From assembly GCF_040358985.1 (NCBI RefSeq), contig NZ_CP132932.1, positions 806,001-870,000 on the forward strand: DNA of 64,000 bases, written 5' to 3'. The translations under genes were made by a program, and so were the position numbers. The DNA is from Tunturibacter empetritectus. Lineage in GTDB: Bacteria > Acidobacteriota > Terriglobia > Terriglobales > Acidobacteriaceae. Within the stretch, counting starts at the first letter, position 1, and each line of letters starts with the position of its first letter. Below are positions 51,536-60,236 of the stretch, in pieces. Below the pieces are notes generated by a model. It did not search any database, was not told where the DNA came from, and worked only from the letters and a program-made list of their open reading frames with translations.

Positions 51536-52150
51536 ATGACCCACCCCACTCCCGGCAGAATCGAAACCATCGTAGGCCCCATGTTCTCAGGCAAATCCGA
51601 GGAGCTCATCCGCCGCCTCAAACGCGCCCGCATCGCCCGCCAGCGCGTCGCCTGCTACAAGCCCGACATCGACCTCCGCTACCACCGCACCTCCATCGCC
51701 AGCCACAGCTCCCAGATCCACGAAGCCTGCACAGTCACCAACGTGGAGCACCTCAAAGCCTCATTATTGCCTCAGTTAGACGACATCGACGTCATCGGCA
51801 TCGACGAGGCCCAGTTCTTCGACGACACCATCCTTCCCCTCACCGTAGAGCTCGTCCACCTCGGCAAACGCATCATTCTCGCCGGCCTCGACACCACCTT
51901 CAACGCCGAGCCCTTCGGCCCCATCCCCGCCCTCATGGCCATCGCCGACGAGGTCACCAAGCTCTCCGCCGTCTGCATGGTCTGCGGCGCACCCGCCATC
52001 CACACCCAGCGCTTAGGCCAAAGCCAGGAGCTCGTCCTCGTAGGCGCCGCCGGCCTCTACGAAGCCCGCTGCCGCACCCACTTCGAGCCCTTCCTCGACG
52101 ACCAACACTCCGAACAACTCGAACTTCCCACCGTCGCAACGCCTCTCTAA
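51536..52150 (+). CDS. tdk: Thymidine kinase (type II)
   Basis: Phosphorylates thymidine in nucleotide salvage. P-loop VGPMFSGKSEELIRRLKR (12-29), the DEAQFF motif (93-98) with the catalytic Glu, the lasso loop AVCMVCGAPA with zinc cysteines, and the C-terminal EARCRTHF. Length 204 is normal. No strong ribosome site is present before the ATG. Confidence 0.95.
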   Translation: MTHPTPGRIETIVGPMFSGKSEELIRRLKRARIARQRVACYKPDIDLRYHRTSIASHSSQIHEACTVTNVEHLKASLLPQLDDIDVIGIDEAQFFDDTILPLTVELVHLGKRIILAGLDTTFNAEPFGPIPALMAIADEVTKLSAVCMVCGAPAIHTQRLGQSQELVLVGAAGLYEARCRTHFEPFLDDQHSEQLELPTVATPL

Positions 52151-52225
52151 GCAAGCAGAAACACCGAACAGGAACGCTCTTCGCGAGCATGATAAAAAGA
52201 AGCGACCTTTCCCGGAGATATCACG

Positions 52226-53197
52226 TTGAGCAAAAAGCAAGAAAGAATCCTCACTGGCATCTTCCTGTTCTTCGTCTGTGTGCAGCTAGCCCATTTCGTG
52301 CACAGCGGGTGGTATACGTACGCGCACACCGCGCGGGTCCCAAGACCACCAAAGGGTGAGACCTTTCGGATTGCGCTTCCTGTTCTGATCAATACGACCA
52401 CCAAGATCTTTCATCTTGCCGACACGTCCATTACTGCCGCCGCGTTCGACTTGATAACAGGGTTCTCTGCACTCTACCTCCTGTATTTGATGACCGTCGA
52501 TCTCCCATTGGAAGAGCCGGACCGACCGAAGGACAGAGCGCTGAAGATCCTCCTCTTCCTGGCGATCATTCAATTTCCACTTGCTTGGGTCGTTCCCTGG
52601 CAACGGCCGGAGACCATGCCTTCCGCTCTCTTCCTGGCGTTCTCTCTCTTCTGTCTAGCGAAGATCGAAAAGAATCGGATGTGGGCGCTCCCGCTTCTGG
52701 CTGCAGCCCTGATTCAAACCTTCGTTCGGACGGACGTACCCCTTATCTTTGGGATTGCGACCGCCTTCGTTGGCCTCTTGACCCTCGTCAAACGGGGATC
52801 GCAAGGTAAATTCCGCGCGAGCCTGGACTACATCGTTATCGGCAGTCTAATCGCCCTCATCGCTGCAGGGATTCAGGTTTACCTGCACATCCTCTATCCA
52901 CAGGACCGCCTGGACATCCAGTTCTGGCCCAATTTTGGCTTTCACAATCTCGAGATCCTCACCATCATCTTGGCGCCGTTCGTCTCATTCGCACTCTTGT
53001 TGATCGTCTATCGGCCTTCTCTAACTGCCGTGGAAAAAGTGGCGATTGGGTCTGCTCTTCTCTATCTCCCGATGTACTTCACGTTCGGCCTCGCCTCCGA
53101 AGCGCGCATCTATGTGCCCTTCCTGCTAATTATGTGCATGGTTTTCGCCAGGGTATCGGCATCTTTCCTGAGCGCCCGATTCGACTCCGCCACCTGA
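52226..53197 (+). CDS. Polytopic membrane protein, unknown (related to the one at 1512-2585)
   Basis: A 323-residue membrane protein with about eight helices. Like the protein at 1512-2585 it has a first helix after a short basic tail, a mid motif after a helix (QTFVRTDVPLIFG, compare NRETTLLLL), a Trp-Pro-Asn loop (QFWPNFGFHNLEIL) and a late Glu-Ala-Arg motif (LASEARIYVPFLLI). The two look like paralogues. Start TTG 52226 with CGGAGATATCACG. Possible GT-C-type role in envelope glycans is inference only. Convergent with the next membrane protein. Confidence 0.75.
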   Translation: MSKKQERILTGIFLFFVCVQLAHFVHSGWYTYAHTARVPRPPKGETFRIALPVLINTTTKIFHLADTSITAAAFDLITGFSALYLLYLMTVDLPLEEPDRPKDRALKILLFLAIIQFPLAWVVPWQRPETMPSALFLAFSLFCLAKIEKNRMWALPLLAAALIQTFVRTDVPLIFGIATAFVGLLTLVKRGSQGKFRASLDYIVIGSLIALIAAGIQVYLHILYPQDRLDIQFWPNFGFHNLEILTIILAPFVSFALLLIVYRPSLTAVEKVAIGSALLYLPMYFTFGLASEARIYVPFLLIMCMVFARVSASFLSARFDSAT

Positions 53198-53270
53198 AAC
53201 GCAGCGTGACGAACATCCATCCGCCGGCGGCCTCAAGCTGCTAAAAACGCCTTCCACCGATGCTGGTCTC

Positions 53271-53350
53271 AGTGCTTCGAAACCATCTCCATCACGTCCT
53301 TGCGCAGCGCAGCCAGCCGGCCGAGCATAGTACATATGCCCCCAGGATAC
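53271..53350 (-). pseudogene. Decayed duplicate of the 3' end of the S10 carboxypeptidase gene
   Basis: This 80-bp stretch aligns with 54864-54949, the last codons of the intact carboxypeptidase gene, at close to 90 percent by eye, in the same orientation. It still encodes GHMYYARP and, after a frameshift, LAALRKDVMEMVSKH plus the TGA. Upstream of it the match ends abruptly at 53351. It is a remnant of a second copy whose body is gone. Confidence 0.8.
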
Positions 53351-53441
53351 CTTTACTTCCAGGCGGCGAGCAACGAAGGCGATTGAAAACGTGTAATCCG
53401 AGGGCCACGGTGCCATAGAAACGATGGCGCGTGCCGAAATC

Positions 53442-54710
53442 TTACCGGTGGGCTCTGCGCCAGAAGTGCGACGGCCGCAGATCGGATAGCGCGAGCGAGG
53501 TATAGTCCCTAACTGTGTAGCCTGCAAATCGGAAGTCGTTGGGGCGTGAGTGTGGCAGGTGCCAGCTAAGGGAATAGAAGGCAACAAACAGGACAGTCGC
53601 TATGTTGGTTTGCCAGACCTGGGTGCGGGATGCGCGTTGGCGTTCGTCCGCCTCGCGTTCAGATGGATCAGATTGGCGAATGTTTTCAATCATCATCAAC
53701 AGCAAGGCGATGGCGAATACGCCGATGTAAATCCAACGACCCCAATCAATCGTCATGTAAAGCAGCACGCCGATTGCACAGCTGGTTAAGGCAATCATCG
53801 AGAGCAATATCTTCAGCAAGGGCCTGCCTGCTTTCCATCTCCAAAGCGCGGCGAATGCCATGATCAATGGCACAGAGGCTAAGAGCGTACAGACTAGATA
53901 TCGACGGTTGTAATGCCACAGCGGGTGCTCATAACGAGCCTCGGCGCGCTCTTCCTGGAGGGTCAGACCGATCTGCGCTATTTCGCCCCTGCATGGTGCA
54001 GGGAGGATTCGTTCTTCGACGTTGTAGCCCAAAGATGCGCAAATCCGCCGTGTAGTGTTTGAGTCGCCATGATGCGTGAGCGTCAACGCCAGCATGCAGA
54101 ACATGCAGATGAGAGGACACATCAGGACGTTGAGCAAGCGTCGGCTCAGCCCGAATTCAATGGCGAGCGCGGCGAGGACCAATCCGCCGTAGAGTATGGG
54201 CGCGTCATGGCTCAGAATGCAGATGGCGACGAAGACTGTCGTGTATGCGCTGATCCACGCGTCACGTATTGAACCGCGGAGGAGGACGAGAATGAGCAGA
54301 CCAAGACCAGCGAGGAGAATGGTTTCCTTTCGGAAGCCGCTCGGATACTCCTCCAGCTGAAAGGCCAATGTTGCCGGTGAGACCAGTACCAGTATCATCC
54401 AGAGCTTAAGGCGCAGGCCAATCAACAAGCGATAGAAAGAGTAAAACATCGCTGCGTAGCACGCGAGCTGCATGATGAGAACGAAGACGTCCGGCGACAC
54501 GTGCATCAGTTGCCCGAGACGAAAAGCTGCTTCGCCCGGTAGCCCTCGACGGACGAAGCCACCTTGATAGTTCACCAGCCAGTCGCCCATGGACCAGATG
54601 TTTCTCTCGCGCATCTGCTTGATTCCGATGAGAGCGGTTGCCGTGGCAATCACAGTGACGTAGAGAGAAATCCACGGGCGGAAACGTTCAGATGGGCGGA
54701 GCCTGTTCAT
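53442..54710 (-). CDS. Polytopic membrane protein, unknown
   Basis: A 422-residue protein with about ten helices. Its early loop NIWSMGDWLVNYQGGFVRRG, followed by LPGEAAFRLG, is a marked motif; other blocks are LEEYPSGFRKETILLAGLG, SHDAPILYGGL and TIDWGRWIYIGVFAI. ATG 54710 (MNRLRP) has TGAGGATTAC upstream and is chosen over 54785. The type resembles large glycan-associated membrane proteins, but no enzyme motif can be named. It is flanked by the S10 gene end (54864 on) and its decayed copy (53271-53350), so it may have arrived by insertion. Confidence 0.75.
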   Translation of the reverse strand: MNRLRPSERFRPWISLYVTVIATATALIGIKQMRERNIWSMGDWLVNYQGGFVRRGLPGEAAFRLGQLMHVSPDVFVLIMQLACYAAMFYSFYRLLIGLRLKLWMILVLVSPATLAFQLEEYPSGFRKETILLAGLGLLILVLLRGSIRDAWISAYTTVFVAICILSHDAPILYGGLVLAALAIEFGLSRRLLNVLMCPLICMFCMLALTLTHHGDSNTTRRICASLGYNVEERILPAPCRGEIAQIGLTLQEERAEARYEHPLWHYNRRYLVCTLLASVPLIMAFAALWRWKAGRPLLKILLSMIALTSCAIGVLLYMTIDWGRWIYIGVFAIALLLMMIENIRQSDPSEREADERQRASRTQVWQTNIATVLFVAFYSLSWHLPHSRPNDFRFAGYTVRDYTSLALSDLRPSHFWRRAHR

Positions 54711-54840
54711 GTAATCCTCACAGCTCGCGAGCCAAGCTGAAGCAACGATTGATGTTTTTAGAAATTGTAGTTTAGCCGCATGCAAGGCGCCACAAATGGT
54801 CCTGGATTGTGCTGTGATGGCTCAAGAGTGAGAGCAGGCG

Positions 54841-54856
54841 GCCCGTCCGGCAGGAC
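54841..54856. repeat. Partial copy of the intergenic repeat (GCCCGTCCGGCAGGAC)
   Basis: The 16 bases match the end of copies 1 and 2 (GTCCGGCA-GAC) and, as in copy 1, stand immediately before the stop codon of a minus-strand gene. Only this end module is present. Confidence 0.5.
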
Positions 54857-54861
54857 CCCCT

Positions 54862-56409
54862 TCAATGCTTCGACACCATCTCCATCACATCCTTGCGCAG
54901 CGCCAGCGAGCTAGCCGGCCGTGCATAGTACATATGCCCCCCAGGATACTCATGCACCTGCACTCGCGTCGGATCACCCATCGGCGGAATCTGGCTCACC
55001 GTCAACACCGAACCCATAAACGGGCAGGATAGGTCCGCCCATCCATGCGCAATCACCACGCGCAGCTTCGGATCGGTAGCCACCGCAACCCTCAGATCCG
55101 TCGCGGAAGCCGACCCCGAAAACGCCCCATTGCGTCCGCTGTTATCCCACATCCTGTTCACATCGAACGACAGCGCGTTGTAACTAGCATCCGTCTTCCA
55201 GCCAACCGTCCGGGTCACAAAATCCACCATCGCGGTTGTCGTTGGCGCAATAATGCTCAACAAAATGGGGTCCTGAGTCTCCTGCGTCGGGTTATAAGGA
55301 AACGGATCGTAAGCCGTCACATTCGGGTCATACCGGCTGCCCAGCTTACCCGTCTCCCGAAACTCCTCACGCAAAAACGCCTGCGTCTCCAGCCGTCCGC
55401 CGGACTGCTTCACAAACGTCGGATCAAGTCCCGTCAGCTCCGTCACCCTCTTCACCAGACGAGGCGTCGCCGCAGGATCGCTGTTGCCCTTCATCAGATC
55501 CACCGCATACTCCCCGCGCGTGTAGTCGATCACTCCGGCCATACTCTCATTCGTCAACTTGCCCTGCCGCTCATAGTTCGCCGCGACGATCGAAGGCAAC
55601 GTCATCATCCACGGAACCGGCGAGATATCCGGCGAACCACCCTGAGGAGACAACGCCGGCGAAACCAGCACCAGCCCATTAACCGCAACCCCGGTCTGCG
55701 ACTGCAGATAAGCCGTCAGCCGCGGTCCGCGGTACCCCCCGTAGCTCTCGCCCACAATGTACTTGCGAGACTGCAGCCGCCCGTTCTTCACCAGCCAGTC
55801 GTAGATATTCCGCGAGAGATACGCAATGTCCTGGTCCGGCCCATAAAACTGCTTCTTCGACTCCTCCTCCGACACCAGCGAACGCGAAAACCCAGTCCCA
55901 ATCGGGTCGATAAACACCAGGTCCGTAAAGTCCAGCCAGGTCCCCGGATTATCCATCAACGTCGCCGGATCCGAAGGACTCTGCCCCTCCGCACCGAACG
56001 CCACTCTCTTTGGCCCGATCGCCCCCAGGTTCAGATACACCGAAGCCGCGCCCGGTCCCCCGTTGAACGCAAACGTCACCGGCCGGTCCTTACCCTCAAC
56101 GACATAGGACGTATAAACCACCTCGCCGCTCAGAGCGCCTTTGCTGTCCCGTACCGGCAGCGTGCCCACCGTCACGGTATAGTGCAGCGTCTTGCCCTCA
56201 AGCTGCATGGTCTGCTCTACATGCGCGTCCGCCGGAAGAGGAGGCAACGTCGCTGACATTCCCGACGTAGTCGCAGGCTTCGCGTCGGCAGGCTTGGCAT
56301 CCGGCGCGGCTTGTGCAACAGCAGAAAGAGGAGCCACTGCGAAAAAACCACTAAGAAGGCATGAAAAAATAACGAACTTCGACAGGGACGCGCACTGCGT
56401 TGCAATCAT
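54862..56409 (-). CDS. Serine carboxypeptidase-like peptidase, S10 family
   Basis: A 515-residue exported peptidase. Signal peptide about 1-33; a Pro/Ala-rich spacer (KPADAKPATTSG) precedes the hydrolase. The oxyanion block is FAFNGGPGAASVYLNLGAIGP, catalytic Ser222 sits in VGESYGGYRGPR, the Asp is in AHGWADLSCPF and the His in GGHMYYARP near the C-terminus. It trims C-terminal residues of peptides, often at low pH. ATG 56409 (MIATQ) is used; the frame further up is antisense to sodC. The last 28 codons are duplicated in decayed form at 53271-53350. Confidence 0.9.
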   Translation of the reverse strand: MIATQCASLSKFVIFSCLLSGFFAVAPLSAVAQAAPDAKPADAKPATTSGMSATLPPLPADAHVEQTMQLEGKTLHYTVTVGTLPVRDSKGALSGEVVYTSYVVEGKDRPVTFAFNGGPGAASVYLNLGAIGPKRVAFGAEGQSPSDPATLMDNPGTWLDFTDLVFIDPIGTGFSRSLVSEEESKKQFYGPDQDIAYLSRNIYDWLVKNGRLQSRKYIVGESYGGYRGPRLTAYLQSQTGVAVNGLVLVSPALSPQGGSPDISPVPWMMTLPSIVAANYERQGKLTNESMAGVIDYTRGEYAVDLMKGNSDPAATPRLVKRVTELTGLDPTFVKQSGGRLETQAFLREEFRETGKLGSRYDPNVTAYDPFPYNPTQETQDPILLSIIAPTTTAMVDFVTRTVGWKTDASYNALSFDVNRMWDNSGRNGAFSGSASATDLRVAVATDPKLRVVIAHGWADLSCPFMGSVLTVSQIPPMGDPTRVQVHEYPGGHMYYARPASSLALRKDVMEMVSKH

Positions 56410-56503
56410 GATCCAAATTTTACATAGTTGTTCCCATCCAACACGCAACCCAAACAAATACTTCGGTATTCTCATCACGTAGCCGATTCGGAGAATAGAG
56501 CCC

Positions 56504-57043
56504 ATGCGCAACATCCTCGCCATCACCCTCAGCCTTCTCGTTGTTCCCGCCCTCATCGTCCCCGCCTTCGCCAAGCCAAAGAACATCGTTATCGTTCCCA
56601 TCAAGACCGGCACCGGCGAAGATGCAGGAACCGCCACCTTCAGCCCCTCGAAGAAGGGCGTTCGCATCAAGCTCGACCTCAAGAACCTCCCCGTAGGCGA
56701 GCACGGCGTCCACATCCACGCCAAAGCCCTCTGCGACGCACCCGACTTCAAAACCGCAGGCGGCCACTTCAACCCCGAAAACAAGCAGCACGGCTTCCAG
56801 AACCCCATGGGCCACCATGCCGGCGACCTGCCAAACAACGTCACCATCGGCGAGGGCCACCTGGGCCAGGCCATCTTCAACGTCAACTATCTCTCGATGG
56901 ACCCCGCGGCGGCCAACAGCATCCTCGCCAACGGAGGAACCTCCATCGTCATTCACGAGAAAGCCGACGACATGAAGACCGACCCCTCCGGAAACTCCGG
57001 TAATCGGATCGCCTGCGGTGTCATCTCCGCCCCAACCCCTTAG
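56504..57043 (+). CDS. sodC: Copper/zinc superoxide dismutase
   Basis: Periplasmic enzyme that converts superoxide to peroxide and oxygen. Signal peptide about 1-23. Copper ligands H70, H72, H88 and H151; zinc ligands H88, H96, H105 and D108 (GHHAGD); Cys77 and Cys171 form the structural disulfide. GVHIHAKALCDAPDFKTAGGHFNPENKQHG (in parts) is the metal loop. ATG has GGAGAATAGAGCCC ahead. It is divergent from the S10 gene, and a hairpin follows the stop. Confidence 0.95.
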   Translation: MRNILAITLSLLVVPALIVPAFAKPKNIVIVPIKTGTGEDAGTATFSPSKKGVRIKLDLKNLPVGEHGVHIHAKALCDAPDFKTAGGHFNPENKQHGFQNPMGHHAGDLPNNVTIGEGHLGQAIFNVNYLSMDPAAANSILANGGTSIVIHEKADDMKTDPSGNSGNRIACGVISAPTP

Positions 57044-57077
57044 CCCGCATTCACTGTCCATCTTTGAACAAACCGGG

Positions 57078-57107
57078 ACGCCCATGCGTATAGCAATCCA
57101 TGGGCGT
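57078..57107 (+). terminator. Hairpin after sodC overlapping the first sigma-factor start
   Basis: ACGCCCATG (57078-57086) pairs perfectly with CATGGGCGT (57099-57107), loop of 12 bases, then TCT. It fits a sodC terminator, but the ATG at 57100 lies inside its right arm. Confidence 0.55.
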
Positions 57108-57918
57108 TCTGCAAATGGCGATTCCGACAGTGAGCCGGTACACGGCGCTCAAGTACCCGGTGCGCCGCCTGCCTCGAGTCCCGGCACAGCCCGTTACTCA
57201 GCGTGCCGAAATCCTTCAAGTCCAACAACAAATCAATCCATCCCCCGCTCCACGCGGTACACTTCTCCCACCGACAAAATCACTTGAGGCGAAGTTGGAG
57301 CGTACCCCACAACAGGATGCGGCACAGGAAGCAGCGCAGGAAGCCCTAGCCAAACTGGTACGCCAGTGCATGGCTGGCGACTCCCAGTCCTGGCAGCAGC
57401 TCGTCGCCTCTCAGCATCGCCGTATCTACGCCATCTGCTACCGTTTCACCGGCTCAGGTACCGACGCCGAGGACCTCACGCAAGAGGTCTTCCTCAAGCT
57501 CTACAAGAACCTCTCCAGCTTCGATACCCAAAAAGGCAGCTTTCAGACCTGGATCACCACCCTGGCCCGTAATCTCCTGGTAGACCACTTCCGCCGGACC
57601 CGCCTCGAGCGTGCCTCCGACTCCCTCGACGCCACCTTCGACGGCGAAGAGGACGGCCCTACCATGGCCGATCGGCTCGCCGACCCCCGGCCCTCCCAGG
57701 AACACCACGTGGCCGGCCTCGAACTCAAAGTTCGCGTCCAGCACGCGCTGAAACAACTCTCCCCAGAGCTTCGCGAAGCTGTTATTCTGCGCGATCTCGA
57801 GGATATGGATTACAAAGAGATATCACAGGTTCTTCGCATACCCGAAGGAACCGTAAAAAGCCGCATCAGCCGCGGTCGCGGGGAACTGGCAAGGCTTCTG
57901 CAACGTATAGAAAGTTAG
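57100..57918 (+). CDS. ECF-type RNA polymerase sigma factor
   Basis: A sigma-70-family factor of 272 residues. Region 2 is LVRQCMAGDSQSWQQLVASQHRRIYAICYRFTG, with SGTDAEDLTQEVFLKLYKNL and SFQTWITTLARNLLVDHFRR (positions about 87-170). Region 4 is LKQLSPELREAVILRDLEDMDYKEISQVLRIPEGTVKSRISRGRGELARLL (in parts). About 80 Pro/Arg/Gln-rich residues precede region 2, longer than usual, so a later start is possible; ATG 57100 lies inside a hairpin and ATG 57115 is the next choice. It heads a four-gene run with its anti-sigma factor, 33 bases downstream. Confidence 0.9.
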   Translation: MGVLQMAIPTVSRYTALKYPVRRLPRVPAQPVTQRAEILQVQQQINPSPAPRGTLLPPTKSLEAKLERTPQQDAAQEAAQEALAKLVRQCMAGDSQSWQQLVASQHRRIYAICYRFTGSGTDAEDLTQEVFLKLYKNLSSFDTQKGSFQTWITTLARNLLVDHFRRTRLERASDSLDATFDGEEDGPTMADRLADPRPSQEHHVAGLELKVRVQHALKQLSPELREAVILRDLEDMDYKEISQVLRIPEGTVKSRISRGRGELARLLQRIES

Positions 57919-57951
57919 TGAACATAGTGCTAGAGAGAGAGGTGGTTTAAA

Positions 57952-58974
57952 GTGGCAGACTTCAACCAATTCGGCAGCGTCAAACCAGGCGCACCCGGAG
58001 ATCCTCAGCACTGCGCGCAGTGCGAGGCCATGCTCGCCGATGCCCTCGACGGCACCCTCTCCACGGCAGACCAGGCCACCTTCGACACCCACATGATCGG
58101 CTGCCCTGGCTGCGCCACCCTGCTCGCCGACGCCCAGCGCGGAGCCGCATGGATAGAGATGCTCAAGTCTCCCCGCCCCGAGCCTCCCGCCTCCCTCTTT
58201 GAGAGCATCCTCGCCCAGACCAGCGGCAAGACCGCCCTCGGCCCTGCCAAAGAAGACCAGCCCCCCATCGTCCTCGGCCGAACCGACTACCTGCGCACGC
58301 CCAATACCCTCCCCGGCCATTCGTCCCTGCTTCCCTCCGTTGGTGGAACGCTCCCTGCCAGCCCCTTCGCCTCTGCCAAGGTTCTTCCCTTCCGCACCCG
58401 GGTCGCCTACGGGCTTCGTTCTTTCGGCCAGACCATGCTGCAGCCTCGTCTTGCCATGACTGCTGCAATGGCCTTCTTCTCCATCGCCCTCACCATGAAC
58501 CTCACCGGCATTCGCCTCGGTCAGCTTCACGCCAGCGACCTCAAACCCTCCAGCATCATGCGTAGCTGCTACGAGGCCAAGGCCAAGGTAGTCCGTTACT
58601 CCGACAACCTCCGCGTTGTCTACGAACTCGAGTCCCGCGTCCGCGATCTGCAGCGCTCCTCCAACGAAGACGGAGCAGCCGGATCGTCTGGATCAACCAC
58701 TCCAGCCAACCAGAACGACTCCTCCCAGCCGAACAGCAAGCCTGCGGGCGCTCAGCCGGATAATCCGGATAGTCCAAAAGACCAGAAGCCCGGCCAGAAA
58801 AACGACCAGAAGAACAGCCCCAAACCCAACCCTGGCTCCAGCCGCCGCGAAACTCCCGGCGGAAATGTCCAGCTAGTAGCGTCTGTCAGTACCCGGGCCC
58901 CTCTCCCCTTCCAGTCTCAAGATTTTGTTGTCTTTACTCCCAGTCTCATTAAGTCGGAAGGGGGATTGGTATGA
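57952..58974 (+). CDS. Zinc-finger anti-sigma factor (membrane)
   Basis: A 340-residue protein. The N-terminal ZAS/zf-HC2 domain has C21 and C24 (HCAQC) and H47, C51, C54 (THMIGCPGC); this domain normally binds and silences the paired sigma factor. One transmembrane helix at about 166-186 (LAMTAAMAFFSIALTMNL). The outer part (from 187) ends in a long Ser/Gln/Pro/Asn-rich low-complexity region (about 225-300). GTG start, stop overlapping the next ATG (ATGA). Its position after the sigma gene makes the pairing very likely. Confidence 0.88.
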   Translation: MADFNQFGSVKPGAPGDPQHCAQCEAMLADALDGTLSTADQATFDTHMIGCPGCATLLADAQRGAAWIEMLKSPRPEPPASLFESILAQTSGKTALGPAKEDQPPIVLGRTDYLRTPNTLPGHSSLLPSVGGTLPASPFASAKVLPFRTRVAYGLRSFGQTMLQPRLAMTAAMAFFSIALTMNLTGIRLGQLHASDLKPSSIMRSCYEAKAKVVRYSDNLRVVYELESRVRDLQRSSNEDGAAGSSGSTTPANQNDSSQPNSKPAGAQPDNPDSPKDQKPGQKNDQKNSPKPNPGSSRRETPGGNVQLVASVSTRAPLPFQSQDFVVFTPSLIKSEGGLV

Positions 58975-60233
58975 CTTGCGCAAACCATCCTGATCGTGAA
59001 CGTGTTGCTTTTTGCCAGAACTGCGGAAAGCCACTCTGCCAGGAGTGCACCCGCACCGTCGGCTCTGCTGTCTTCTGCGAACCCTGCCTCGTCGCTAAAC
59101 TGGCCGGTGCCGCTCCACCCGCTGGCGGAACCTACGCTGCCGGCCCCGCAGGCACGTCTTACCCCTACAGCGCAAGCGAAGCCGGTGCGAACTACAGCGG
59201 CGTCATCCCGCCTTCTGTGCCCCCAGGCGCTCCAAACCCCGGCCTCGCCGCTCTTCTGGGCTTTATCCCCGGCGTTGGCGCCATGTACAACGGCCAGTAC
59301 GCCAAGGGCGTCGTCCACCTGGTCATCTTCGCGATCCTCGTCAGCCTCTCCGACCAGCACGGCATCTTCTTGTTACTAGTCTTTGGCTGGGTGGCCTATC
59401 AGGTCATCGAGGCTGGCCACACCGCCAAAGCCCGCCGCGACGGCACTCCCCTCCCCAATCCCTTCGGCCTCAATGATCTCGGCGAGCGCCTGGGCTTCGG
59501 AAAATCTTGGCCCGGCTCCGGCCAATCATCTGCTGCAGCCCCCTTCATCCCGCAGGGAACAGCCGACCCCACCTCCGACATCCCCAACTCCCCGTCAGGC
59601 AGCGCCTACACTCCACCACCCTCCGGCTATCCGCCGCAGCAACCTGCCTCCGCTGCCTGGGGAACTCCCTGGGAGAACTATGCCACCCCACCCATCCCTC
59701 CAATCCCGCCCTACGGCACACCGGACTACCCGGTCGATCCCAACCTTCCGCGCAACCGCTTCCCCTCCGGCGCCCTCTGGCTGATCGGCCTTGGCTGCAT
59801 CTTCCTGATCGGCAACGCCGGCCTCTTCCACCACTTCCCCATCCACCGTATCGTGCCCTTCTTCCTGATCGGCCTAGGCGTCTGGCTCTTCGTCCACAAG
59901 ATGACCGGTACCGGCAACGGCCTCTCAGACGACGGCACCCCCGCCTACCAGTACCGCCTCTTCAGCGCACTGCGCGGCTCCATCTGGGTCATTCTCGTCG
60001 GTGTCCTCTTCCTGCTCGACTCCTTCGACATCCTCTCCTGGTCCCACAGCTGGCCGCTCTTCATCATCGTCGCCGGTCTCATGGCCGTCTTTCAGCGCAC
60101 CTCCTTCAACTCAGCCGCAGCCGTAGCCTATCCCTATGGGGTTCCTCCGGCCTCCCCGATCACTCCGCCCCCACCGGCCACTCCGAGCACCAGCATCGTG
60201 CCCTCCAACCAGCACGATCAGGAAGGGAGCTAG
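58971..60233 (+). CDS. B-box zinc-finger membrane protein
   Basis: A 420-residue protein. The N-terminal zinc finger of B-box type has C3, H6, C15, C18, C23, C26 and C36, C39 (MTCANHPDRERVAFCQNCGK, then PLCQECTRTV and FCEPC). Helices follow at about 91-115 (LAALLGFIPGVGAMYNGQYAKG, a short TM2-like pair with the next helix) and 118-145, then a Pro-rich linker (about 175-265) and four late helices of the DUF5668/LiaF-like type (PSGALWLIGLGCIFLIGNAG; ILVGVLFLLDSFDILSW). Overlaps the anti-sigma gene by 4 bases. Role probably sensory or envelope-linked; unknown. Confidence 0.8.
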   Translation: MTCANHPDRERVAFCQNCGKPLCQECTRTVGSAVFCEPCLVAKLAGAAPPAGGTYAAGPAGTSYPYSASEAGANYSGVIPPSVPPGAPNPGLAALLGFIPGVGAMYNGQYAKGVVHLVIFAILVSLSDQHGIFLLLVFGWVAYQVIEAGHTAKARRDGTPLPNPFGLNDLGERLGFGKSWPGSGQSSAAAPFIPQGTADPTSDIPNSPSGSAYTPPPSGYPPQQPASAAWGTPWENYATPPIPPIPPYGTPDYPVDPNLPRNRFPSGALWLIGLGCIFLIGNAGLFHHFPIHRIVPFFLIGLGVWLFVHKMTGTGNGLSDDGTPAYQYRLFSALRGSIWVILVGVLFLLDSFDILSWSHSWPLFIIVAGLMAVFQRTSFNSAAAVAYPYGVPPASPITPPPPATPSTSIVPSNQHDQEGS

Positions 60234-60236
60234 GCC

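Noticed and set aside
56410..56886. Upstream in-frame extension of the S10 carboxypeptidase
   Set aside because: The extra residues are antisense to sodC, and a signal peptide begins at ATG 56409.
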